From an uncultured Acidobacteriota bacterium (GTDB lineage: Bacteria > Acidobacteriota > Blastocatellia > Pyrinomonadales > Pyrinomonadaceae): a stretch of 64,000 nucleotides of DNA. The notes below the pieces were generated by a model that saw only the letters and a list, made by a program, of their open reading frames with translations, did no database searches and was not told the DNA's origin. Positions within the stretch are counted from its first letter, which is position 1, and each line of letters begins with the position of its first letter. Shown piece after piece: positions 16,787 through 25,020 of the stretch. Location of the stretch: contig CADEGD010000014.1 of the NCBI GenBank assembly GCA_902826795.1, positions 1 through 64,000 on the forward strand, read 5' to 3'. The position numbers were made by a program, and so were the translations under genes.

Positions 16787-18022
16787 CTATTCGACGAGCT
16801 TTCCGCCGATCATCACGAATTCGATGCTGCCCTCCGCGTTTACCGCGACGATATCCGCACGCCGGCCGGCTTCGATCGCTCCGCGAGAGTCGTCGCCAAT
16901 CAACCGCGCAGGATTTGCCGAAGCCATTTTCGCGACCTCCGCGGGCGAAAATCCGATCGAGCGGACGCCATTCACTGCATCGAACATCGATATGACCGAG
17001 CCCGCAATGCTTCCGCGTTCGTTCCTCGTCCGCTTATTTTCGACGATCACCGTCTCGCCCCAAAGCTTGAACTCGCCATCGCCGAGCCCCGTCGGAGCGA
17101 CCGAATCGCTGATAAGCAACGCCTTCTCCGGCGTTTTTGTTCGACAGGCCATTTCGATCATTCGCGGATGGACGTGAATTCCGTCAGCAATTATGTCGAA
17201 CGTGACCTCGTGATTGGTCAGTGCCCATCCGGCCACTCCGACATCGCGATGGTGAATTCCGGTCATCGCATTGAAAAAATGCGTCACGTGCCTCGCACCC
17301 GCCGCGGCCGCCGCGTCAAGCGTTGCAACATCAGCCCGCGTATGCCCGATCGACGCGATCCAGCCCTGCCGAATTAACTCGGCAGCCAGGTCCACGCCGT
17401 TCTCTACCTCCGGCGCAAACGTCGTCATATGAACACCGGCTTTCAACGTCGGAAGTCCCAGATCGATTAGTGCGTATTCGTGTGATTTCGTGACTTCGCT
17501 TCTTTCTGTGTTTTCTGTGCTTTTTGTGGTTACTGCATCTTCCTTGATCGCAAGATTCCGCACGCCATCAACAAACGATCGAAAATACTGCGGACGTAAC
17601 GCGCCGCACATCTTCTCATTGGCGAAAACTCCCTCGTAGTGAACCCCAACGGCCTGCGCGATCGGCATGTCGACTTGGGTCTCCATCAACCGATCGATCG
17701 CATCAATGACCCGTCGATAAATCTCATCCGAATCCGGCACCAACGTCGGCAGCCACGCCGTCACCCCTTGCGACGCAAGAAATTTCGCGACATCGATCAG
17801 ACCGTCAACATCCGCCTCATTCACGTCTACTCCAACCGCTCCGTGATTGTGCACATCGATAAACCCGGGATAGAGCGTCAACCCATCGCAGTCTCGAACA
17901 TCGCCCGCAACAGTTCCCCCTTCACCGACCGCCCCGATCAACCCACCGTCAACCGCGACATCCCAGCCCCGCCCCTCAACATCCGCCGCGATCCGGCAAT
18001 TTTTCAAAATCAACTCACTCAT
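16787..18022 (-). CDS. nagA: N-acetylglucosamine-6-phosphate deacetylase NagA
   Basis: This 411-residue cytoplasmic amidohydrolase converts GlcNAc-6-P to glucosamine-6-P and acetate, the step after MurQ in cell-wall sugar salvage. Visible motifs are 'LYPGFIDVHNHGAVGVDV' (metal HxH, about 53-70), 'VGVHYEGVFANEKMCGAL' (about 128), 'IGHTRADVATLDAAAAAG', 'HVTHFFNAMTGIHHRDVG' and the catalytic Asp in 'LLISDSVAPTGLGDGEF'. The ATG at 18022 is chosen over a TTG 9 bases upstream. Between about residues 166 and 185 there is an in-frame, low-complexity insertion 'TTKSTENTERSEVTKSHE' that is encoded by a dispersed repeat (17484-17530). No nagB is seen next to it. Confidence 0.93.
   Translation of the reverse strand: MSELILKNCRIAADVEGRGWDVAVDGGLIGAVGEGGTVAGDVRDCDGLTLYPGFIDVHNHGAVGVDVNEADVDGLIDVAKFLASQGVTAWLPTLVPDSDEIYRRVIDAIDRLMETQVDMPIAQAVGVHYEGVFANEKMCGALRPQYFRSFVDGVRNLAIKEDAVTTKSTENTERSEVTKSHEYALIDLGLPTLKAGVHMTTFAPEVENGVDLAAELIRQGWIASIGHTRADVATLDAAAAAGARHVTHFFNAMTGIHHRDVGVAGWALTNHEVTFDIIADGIHVHPRMIEMACRTKTPEKALLISDSVAPTGLGDGEFKLWGETVIVENKRTRNERGSIAGSVISMFDAVNGVRSIGFSPAEVAKMASANPARLIGDDSRGAIEAGRRADIVAVNAEGSIEFVMIGGKLVE
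17484..17530 (-). repeat. TTTCTGTG-type repeat in frame inside nagA
   Basis: The run TTTCTGTGTTTTCTGTG (17503-17519) is identical over 17 bases to 34689-34705 in the nagZ signal-peptide region. Inside nagA it is read in the opposite orientation and encodes a Thr/Glu/Ser-rich insert. A related CTGTGGTGAA/TTCACCACAG word set occurs at 60505-60600. Confidence 0.65.
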
Positions 18023-18041
18023 CGTGACCAAATCTTACCAA

Positions 18042-18077
18042 CAAAAAGCCCGCGTCGCTCACCAAGAACAACGCGGG
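18042..18077 (-). terminator. Terminator of the TonB-receptor operon
   Basis: On the minus strand CCCGCGT (18071-18077) pairs with ACGCGGG (18049-18055), followed by CTTTTTG. It lies just after the stop of the second TonB receptor. Confidence 0.8.
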
Positions 18078-18098
18078 ACAAATTTATGATCTACCTGA

Positions 18099-21000
18099 CT
18101 AGAAATTTACCTTAACCCCAAGTTGAATTATTCGCGGGTCACGTGCAGCAGTTATTCGACCGAAAGTTGCTGAACCTAGAGTGGTGTTTGGATTCTGATA
18201 ATTCACCTGATTCAGCACGTTAAAAACTTCACCGCGAAGCTGAATGTTAAATCGTTCAGAGAAACGGATCGATTTGTAAAGCGAAACATCCAGAAGATCA
18301 AGTCCAGGACCACGAATAATTCCTCGTCCAGCGTTACCGAACGAAGTCGCAGTCGTTAGAAGCGGATCGAAACAATTCGTGTTGAACCACGCGGCCACGG
18401 AGCGTCCGCCTCGATCAAGATTTGGGTCGCATATCAAGTTAGGACGAACAGCGATCGCCGTGTCGAGCGGGTCAGACGAAGTCGCTATCGATACCCCATT
18501 TCGGACGTAGGTTCCTGCCGTTTGCGTGACCGTCAGTGGGGTTCCGGATTGCCGTGTGTAAACGCCGGCAAACTGAAATCCACCGAGGATTGCGTTTCCG
18601 ACAGTTCCCAAGCTGTATCTTTTTCCCGAGCCGAAAGGCAGGTCGTAAAGAAAGTTCGCGGTGAACACGTGCGTGCGGTCGAACTGCGAGAGGCCGCGTT
18701 CCAATTCCGGCCGGCTGTTGTCCTGAACCGTGTCGCTGCGGTCAGTGGACGCATCGGTAATATTCTTGCTAAAGGTATAGACAGCGCCAAACTGCAATCC
18801 GTTAGTAAATCGGCGGGTCAACGTAACCTGAGCGGAGTTGTAGTTTGAGTCTCCATCAGTCCGCCGCTCATTGATATTTGCATATCCTCGGAAGGGTCGA
18901 TAGAAATTTCTCGGTAACGTTCCGCCGTTCCGTTGAAACCGCGGAAGCGGCGCGTTGACATTGATCTGCCTAAGCAGATTGTGGCTCTGCGTTCCGACGT
19001 AAGCGACCTCGATAAACATGTTCCGCGTCAGCTCGCGCTGAACAGAAATACTATATTGCAAAGTTTGCGGCGGCTTAAATTCGTCGCCAGTGCTTATCAG
19101 TCCTAGAACCGGGATCGCATTGTTCGGAGTTCCACCACGCGGATCATTTAAGCTAAGAGGTGATCCCGTCGTATTGTCGATACTGACGTTTTGGCTAAAT
19201 AACGGGTTCAGAAAAGCGTTTTGTTCAACGATCCCAACGAGGGTCCGATCGTAATAAACCCCAAATCCACCTCGAACAACGGTACTGCTGTCGCCGAATA
19301 CGTTGTAGGCGAATCCTAATCGTGGTCCGATCGTATTGTACTTGTTGGATTGGACGCGACGGCCGTATGGTGAGTTCTGTCCTGCAAACGCAATTCCGTT
19401 GTATCGGTTTCCAGAGCCAGCTACTATATTATTGCCATTCGCTGTGAGCGTGACCTGCTGTGCAGGGTTGTAAAACGACGGTAAGAATGTCACCAGAAAG
19501 TCGTTCAGCTCGATGGGATTCTCGTATATCGAGTAACGAGCCCCGAAGTCCAGCGTGAGCCTCGAAAACGGCTTCCACGAATCTTGTACGTAAAACTCGT
19601 AAGAGTTGTATCGCAACTGAACTCGTCCTTCATTCTGAGCTTCTGTGTAGTTGTTGGGCAAGCCAAGAAGGAAATCCGCAAAGGCGTTGCCGACCGAACC
19701 AGCAACTGCCGGATTACCAGTCCTTGATCCGTTGAAACTAAATGTACCGTTTGTGGGATTTCCTGCGTTTTCGTTTTTTGCTTCGTATGAAAGAAAGGCT
19801 CCGAACTTAAGAGTGTGATTTCCTACTACCCAAGTTAGATTGTCCCTAAATGTATAACTCGGATTCTCGATACTTTGCGGAGCTTGGAACGCCAATCCCT
19901 GCACTCCCGAAATGGTAATGCCCGGCAGAGCCCCGAAGTTTGACCCGAATAGCTCGGGAGAGGTAAACCCTGGCGTGTTGGCCCGCGTGGCCGTACCCAA
20001 AAACTGGCTTTCGATCAAGTTGTATGAGTAATCGAAAGCAACTTCGTTGATGACATTCGGAGAGACACCCCACTTAGTTGATACAACAAGATTCTTGCCG
20101 GGCGTCGAAGATTCAGCAGCCGCAGCATTCGGGAATAATGTTCCGGCAATGTTTGTTATCACGAACGGATCTTGAAAGATATTTCCGCCCGGATCGTTTC
20201 GCTCGAGATCGTCACGGATATATCTGACCATAAGAGAAACGTCGTCATTAAATTTATGATCAAACCTGAAGATCGATTGCCGGAAGTTGCCTGCCACGGG
20301 AGTTATCCGCCGGAACTGATTCGTGCCTTCATTCGGTGGCAAAATATATTGCAGCAACGCGACGGAGTTAGGGTTAAAACGGTCTTGAGGAATTGTATTA
20401 TTCGGAAAAGGCAATCCGGTTAGAGGGTCGTAGATCGTCGTACTTCCGAAATTTCCGCTTCGCTGTGCGTTCGTAGCAACCGTACCAACCGGGATGCTGG
20501 CAGACCTGAATCGGCGGAACTCCTGTGAAAAGAAAAAGTGCGTCTTATCACGCCCATCGTAATACCACGGACCGCCGTCACCAAAATTTAAGAAGTAGAC
20601 TGGTCCCCCGATCGTTCCGCCAAAATTGTTGTAACGCAATGGCTGCTTGAACACCGGATCGGATGCAGATCCTAATCCCGGTATCGGCGTCACCAGGAAA
20701 GGATCGCGCGCATTCAGGGCGTCGTTTCGAACGAACTCGTAGAGATTACCGTGGAATTGATTAGTTCCCTGACGGGTAACCACATTAATAACACCGCCAC
20801 CATTTCGGCCAAACTCAGGAGCATAGTTTGACGTGAGAACCGAAAACTCCTGAATCGCGTCCACGCTCGGAACCGTAAGCAATGTTAGGTTAGAGCCGGT
20901 GTCAACGTTTCTCGAACCGTCCACGAGCCAATTGATCGAAGATGTTCGTCCACCGTTAATAGATATGCTAACGACCGAGAGTCCGCCAAACCCGATCTGA

Positions 21001-21509
21001 GACGAATTGGAAGAAGTCACTCCCGCAGACAGTGTGGCGAGCGAAGCGAAGTGGCGATTATTCAGAGGAAGTTGGCGGATCTGAGTTCCGTCGATAAGCG
21101 ATTGTTGGGTAGGGCTTTCCTGTATCACCGAGTTTTCGGCCGTAACATTTACAACCTCGGTGACGCCTCCAGGCTCAAGAGCGACGTCGATCGGACGACG
21201 ATCGTTGACAGCTATCTGAACGTTGGCTTGAACATACTTCTTGAAACCAGACGCCTCGATCGTAAGCGTGTAGGTGCCCGGCGGCAAGAGAGGCGCCGTA
21301 AAAACGCCCTCACCATTCGTTTGGTACGAGCGAGAAAATCCGATGTTCGGGTTCGCCACCGTCACATTCGCGTTTGCGACCGCAGCCTTGTTTGCGTCAG
21401 CCACGGTGCCGACGATCGTTCCGGTTGTTTCCTGTCCAATTGCAAACGTGCTAAGGCATATCGCAAATGCCATCGCACAGATTATCGAGCCCCAATTTTT
21501 AACGCTCAT
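18099..21509 (-). CDS. Oar-like TonB-dependent receptor, second of a tandem pair
   Basis: This outer-membrane protein of about 1136 residues has a signal peptide ('AMAFAICLSTFAIGQ', 12-26) and a carboxypeptidase-regulatory-like Ig fold at about 28-110 ('GTIVGTVADANKAAVANANV', 'GVFTAPLLPPGTYTLTIEA'). A plug-like region holds 'PLNNRHFASLATLSAGV' and 'INGGRTSSINWLVDGSR', and a long beta-barrel ends in 'PRIIQLGVKVNF' with the usual terminal Phe. The ATG at 21509 has AAGGAG 8 bases upstream, so a further in-frame start at 21527 is rejected. It lies 23 bases after the first receptor, hence one operon. No SusD partner is present. Import of cell-wall or polymer fragments is inferred only from the salvage genes around it. 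Confidence 0.93.
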   Translation of the reverse strand: MSVKNWGSIICAMAFAICLSTFAIGQETTGTIVGTVADANKAAVANANVTVANPNIGFSRSYQTNGEGVFTAPLLPPGTYTLTIEASGFKKYVQANVQIAVNDRRPIDVALEPGGVTEVVNVTAENSVIQESPTQQSLIDGTQIRQLPLNNRHFASLATLSAGVTSSNSSQIGFGGLSVVSISINGGRTSSINWLVDGSRNVDTGSNLTLLTVPSVDAIQEFSVLTSNYAPEFGRNGGGVINVVTRQGTNQFHGNLYEFVRNDALNARDPFLVTPIPGLGSASDPVFKQPLRYNNFGGTIGGPVYFLNFGDGGPWYYDGRDKTHFFFSQEFRRFRSASIPVGTVATNAQRSGNFGSTTIYDPLTGLPFPNNTIPQDRFNPNSVALLQYILPPNEGTNQFRRITPVAGNFRQSIFRFDHKFNDDVSLMVRYIRDDLERNDPGGNIFQDPFVITNIAGTLFPNAAAAESSTPGKNLVVSTKWGVSPNVINEVAFDYSYNLIESQFLGTATRANTPGFTSPELFGSNFGALPGITISGVQGLAFQAPQSIENPSYTFRDNLTWVVGNHTLKFGAFLSYEAKNENAGNPTNGTFSFNGSRTGNPAVAGSVGNAFADFLLGLPNNYTEAQNEGRVQLRYNSYEFYVQDSWKPFSRLTLDFGARYSIYENPIELNDFLVTFLPSFYNPAQQVTLTANGNNIVAGSGNRYNGIAFAGQNSPYGRRVQSNKYNTIGPRLGFAYNVFGDSSTVVRGGFGVYYDRTLVGIVEQNAFLNPLFSQNVSIDNTTGSPLSLNDPRGGTPNNAIPVLGLISTGDEFKPPQTLQYSISVQRELTRNMFIEVAYVGTQSHNLLRQINVNAPLPRFQRNGGTLPRNFYRPFRGYANINERRTDGDSNYNSAQVTLTRRFTNGLQFGAVYTFSKNITDASTDRSDTVQDNSRPELERGLSQFDRTHVFTANFLYDLPFGSGKRYSLGTVGNAILGGFQFAGVYTRQSGTPLTVTQTAGTYVRNGVSIATSSDPLDTAIAVRPNLICDPNLDRGGRSVAAWFNTNCFDPLLTTATSFGNAGRGIIRGPGLDLLDVSLYKSIRFSERFNIQLRGEVFNVLNQVNYQNPNTTLGSATFGRITAARDPRIIQLGVKVNF

Positions 21510-21532
21510 TCCAAATCTCCTTACCAATTACC

Positions 21533-24500
21533 CTAAAATGAATACTTTAAAGACACCTGGACATTACGAGGCGCGTACTGGGTTGCAGTAGTCGCGAGAC
21601 GGCCTAGCGTACTAGTGGTGTATGTAAGGTCCGGGAATCCCCATTGAACATGATTAAATGAATTGAAAAGGTCCGCCCTTATCAAGAACGAATGACCCTC
21701 CCACGGAAGCAAGAACCTCTTCGTGATCCCAAGATCCACGTTCTTAACACCGTCAACGTAGAACGTGTTCCGGCCGAGTATACAGCAGTTGTAATCAGCC
21801 GCTGAGGTTGGGGTGCGGAATGCGCTCAGTGGCAGCGTCTGCTGTGAAGTCGCTGGATCGTCGATGCTGCGTCCAAGAATCGAAGTATCAAGTAGAACCG
21901 GCCGATTCTCTGCAAATCCGTCGAGGTTTAGGTCAAATCCTGTTCCGATCACAGTGAAGGGCGTGCCGTGTGCCCATTTGAAGACACTTGAGAGTTCCCA
22001 ACCGCCAAGAACATGGCCAAGAACACCTCTGTCCTTATCGAAGAACGGAGTTCTATAAGTGCCGAAAAAGGTAAACCGATGTGGCGTGTGCGTACGGGAC
22101 AGTGCTCGCGAAACTTTAGCGTCGTTTCCATTTTGATTGCTGTCTCCGGCGTTAAACGCCGTCGCGTCAGACGTAGTGTCGATAGCTTTGCTCCAGGTAT
22201 AGGCCGCCTGGAAGTTCAGACTATTCGAAAGACGCTTTGTGTACTCGAGCTGCAGGCCATGATAATAGCTCCAAGCTCCATTGTTGACCTGAAGGTTTGT
22301 CGAATACAGCGGATTCGGCCGCCGCTCGTTTGTGCGAGGCACTATACGACTGTATTCAAGTGCTCCGATCGTAACCGCGACCGGACATTGAGCAGTGACC
22401 GTCGCCGCCGTGGTTCCCGCGCAGAACAGATTCGCTGCCGGGGTTAGGATCTGGCCGCGAAGAGCTCCGTTGTTCGGATGATCGGCCACCCGAACAGGAC
22501 TGCCGTTGTGAACCGGAAGGTTGTCCAACGTATATTTGAGCAAGCCGATCCCGCGATTGCCCGTATAGGTGGCACGCAGTGCTGACTCCCAAGGCAGCTT
22601 GCGCTCGAATGTGAGATTCCACTGCTGTGTATACGGCATCTCAAGATCAGGATTGACCACGGTGATACCTGTTCTTACAGTTAGCGGCCCAGGCACAAAT
22701 ACGAAACCATTTGTAGGATCCTGAAGATTTACAGGGTTGAAAAGAGACGTTGCAACGCCCGACTGATTATAATTGAAAGCATTCGGCGGATTGAAACGCA
22801 ACGTCGCTCCGCTCTGGGAGAAAACAGACTGGAACAAACGTCCGTGGTAAATTCCGTATCCACCGCGAATTGAACTTTCTCCGGTTCCGCCAAACAGCGT
22901 CTTCAGAAATGGCATGTCCGGACTAGGGCTATATGCAAATCCAACCCGCGGCTCGACATTATTCTTGTCGTCCCGGAAACCGTATTCGATTAGGCCCATT
23001 CGTTCGCGGGGAGCGTTAACATACTCGTATCTAACTCCGAGGTTCAGTGTCAGATTTGGGAATACCTTCCAGTTATCCTCAACGTAGAAGTTGCTCTCTC
23101 CGATGCGATTCTCAAGGAAAAATGGACCGAATCCTTTTTGAAACTGGGAAACGCAACCGTTAATCAAGGACATAAATCCTGAGGGGTTATTGTTTCCTGG
23201 ATCGCGGTAGGTTAGGCCATTGCAAAGCCCATTGAACTGGTAGAAGCCGCGGGAATTACTGTCGGCGAGATCGTCGAGGATCTGAAAACGCAGATCGACA
23301 CCCGACTTGACGAAATGATTGCCGAATATTGAGGAAAGATTGTACACAAACTGATGATCGGTTTGGTATCGCTGGATCGGAAACTGTCCTGCATTTCCAA
23401 TTATCGAAGCACTAACAACCGGATTCGGATTCTGGAACCTGATGATTGGTGTATCGTTACCCGCAGCAATGTTTACGAGGGTATTACGCTGTCCAAGCCC
23501 GTAGCGGAATTCACCAACTATGTTGTTGGTAAAGATGTGTGTCCAGGTTAGACCCCAGTTTTGCTGCTTATTGTTTTGGAACGCCTGCTCACCAGGGATA
23601 ACGTCCGCCGTATTGAAGATCTGACGTGTGTATTGCCACCTAGCGAACAACGTGTCTTTTGATGTGGCGTTCCAATCTAGCCGAGCCGAATAGTCGTTCG
23701 CCGGAAAGTCTTGAAAGGTCGTACCCACCCATGCACGCGGGGATCTGTTGGCAGGATCGTTCGGAAGCAAGTTTCCGAACCTGCTGATAACCGATTGTAC
23801 AAACGCACGATTTCCCGGCGTATCATTGGCGGGAGTAGTCTGAAACCAGTTGGCAGGATTACGTTCAAAGGCTGTAGGAACATCCCTCGTAACGGTAACA
23901 TCACCCGTACGCCTAATCTCGTCGACGCTGATGAATCCGAAAAACTTGTTTCTGACGATGGGAAAACCCAAGACGCCACCAAACTGGTTACGCCGAAAAA
24001 CCGGCTTTGCTCCGTGGGAAAAATACGACTTTGCATTTAGAGCCTGATCGTTATGATACCAATACGCGCTTCCGTGAAAGTCGTTCGTACCATTCAGCGT
24101 TTGAACTAACACTACCGCCCCGTAACCTCGCCCGAACTCCGCCGTAAAGTTATTTGTTATCACCTGGAATTCCTTGATCGTCGCAAGTGAAGCTCCTTGG
24201 CGATTCTGATTCTCGGATGAGTCATCGTTGTTCACGCCGTTGATTTGAAACGTTGCGCCGCGAGTACCAGTACCATTGAAGCTGATTGACGATCCAGAGG
24301 ACGCCGTTGGGTTATTCTGGCCGCTAGTCGGGTTCTCTTGAAAGCCTGTGAAAGTTTCCGCTAGGGTAAGAAAGTTTCCTTGATTTGCGACTGGTCTTTC
24401 CAGGATCTGAGTGCTTGAAAGAGACTGGGTAACTTGGGCATCCGACGTATTTATTGAGGCTCCCTCGTCAGTGACAGTCACTTCCCCGGTCACCGATGGG

Positions 24501-24832
24501 TCTAAACGCAAATTTACCACCGTCGTTTCATTGAGGGTAACCCTTACGTTCTCCTGGTTAACACGATTAAAATCCGTGCGAGTGGCTACCACCCTATAGC
24601 TACCGATAGGGAGGAACGCAAAATTGTAAGCACCTTCGCCAGATGTCGTCGCCGTTCGTTCGAGTCCGGTCTCGGTGCTAGTCGCGACCACCGTCGCATC
24701 AGGCACTGCGGCACCGTTGGGATCGGTCACAGTTCCGCGAAGGGTGCCGCTGACGGTTTGGGCGGACGCCGCAACGACTGACAAGGTTATAAGCGCAGTT
24801 ACAAAGACAATCTGTCGCAATCTTGAGTTCAT
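21533..24832 (-). CDS. Oar-like TonB-dependent receptor, first of a tandem pair
   Basis: About 1099 residues. The signal peptide is 'FVTALITLSVVAASAQ' (8-23), followed by a carboxypeptidase-regulatory-like domain ('GTLRGTVTDPNGAAVPDATV'). The plug has 'NGTGTRGATFQINGVNNDD' and 'GRGYGAVVLVQTLNGTNDFH', and the large barrel ends in 'NVQVSLKYSF' with terminal Phe. The ATG at 24832 is preceded by GGAG and yields a clean signal peptide; the earlier in-frame start at 24871 is rejected. The two receptors share architecture but differ widely in sequence, so they are old paralogues. A 28-bp perfect dyad at 24937-24964 lies about 105 bases upstream and may be an operator. Confidence 0.93.
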   Translation of the reverse strand: MNSRLRQIVFVTALITLSVVAASAQTVSGTLRGTVTDPNGAAVPDATVVATSTETGLERTATTSGEGAYNFAFLPIGSYRVVATRTDFNRVNQENVRVTLNETTVVNLRLDPSVTGEVTVTDEGASINTSDAQVTQSLSSTQILERPVANQGNFLTLAETFTGFQENPTSGQNNPTASSGSSISFNGTGTRGATFQINGVNNDDSSENQNRQGASLATIKEFQVITNNFTAEFGRGYGAVVLVQTLNGTNDFHGSAYWYHNDQALNAKSYFSHGAKPVFRRNQFGGVLGFPIVRNKFFGFISVDEIRRTGDVTVTRDVPTAFERNPANWFQTTPANDTPGNRAFVQSVISRFGNLLPNDPANRSPRAWVGTTFQDFPANDYSARLDWNATSKDTLFARWQYTRQIFNTADVIPGEQAFQNNKQQNWGLTWTHIFTNNIVGEFRYGLGQRNTLVNIAAGNDTPIIRFQNPNPVVSASIIGNAGQFPIQRYQTDHQFVYNLSSIFGNHFVKSGVDLRFQILDDLADSNSRGFYQFNGLCNGLTYRDPGNNNPSGFMSLINGCVSQFQKGFGPFFLENRIGESNFYVEDNWKVFPNLTLNLGVRYEYVNAPRERMGLIEYGFRDDKNNVEPRVGFAYSPSPDMPFLKTLFGGTGESSIRGGYGIYHGRLFQSVFSQSGATLRFNPPNAFNYNQSGVATSLFNPVNLQDPTNGFVFVPGPLTVRTGITVVNPDLEMPYTQQWNLTFERKLPWESALRATYTGNRGIGLLKYTLDNLPVHNGSPVRVADHPNNGALRGQILTPAANLFCAGTTAATVTAQCPVAVTIGALEYSRIVPRTNERRPNPLYSTNLQVNNGAWSYYHGLQLEYTKRLSNSLNFQAAYTWSKAIDTTSDATAFNAGDSNQNGNDAKVSRALSRTHTPHRFTFFGTYRTPFFDKDRGVLGHVLGGWELSSVFKWAHGTPFTVIGTGFDLNLDGFAENRPVLLDTSILGRSIDDPATSQQTLPLSAFRTPTSAADYNCCILGRNTFYVDGVKNVDLGITKRFLLPWEGHSFLIRADLFNSFNHVQWGFPDLTYTTSTLGRLATTATQYAPRNVQVSLKYSF

Positions 24833-24936
24833 GTTGTAAATCAGCTCCACGTTTCTGGGATCGAAATCCATAAGATTTGATTACGTTTCTGGAGAAATAT
24901 CCAGATTTTCGTTATTGCTAGCTGCGAACGAAATCC

Positions 24937-24964
24937 GAATCAATGTGGCCGAAACCATTGATTC
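24937..24964. promoter_or_regulatory. Perfect 9-bp inverted repeat upstream of the TonB receptors
   Basis: GAATCAATG (24937-24945) and CATTGATTC (24956-24964) are exact inverted copies around a 10-base spacer. A dyad of this size fits a dimeric repressor operator better than a terminator, since no T run follows on either strand. The regulator is unknown. Confidence 0.45.
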
Positions 24965-25020
24965 TTAACAAGTTGATACAAAAAACGCCGAATCTCGGGA
25001 ATTGCGGAAATTCCAATTAG

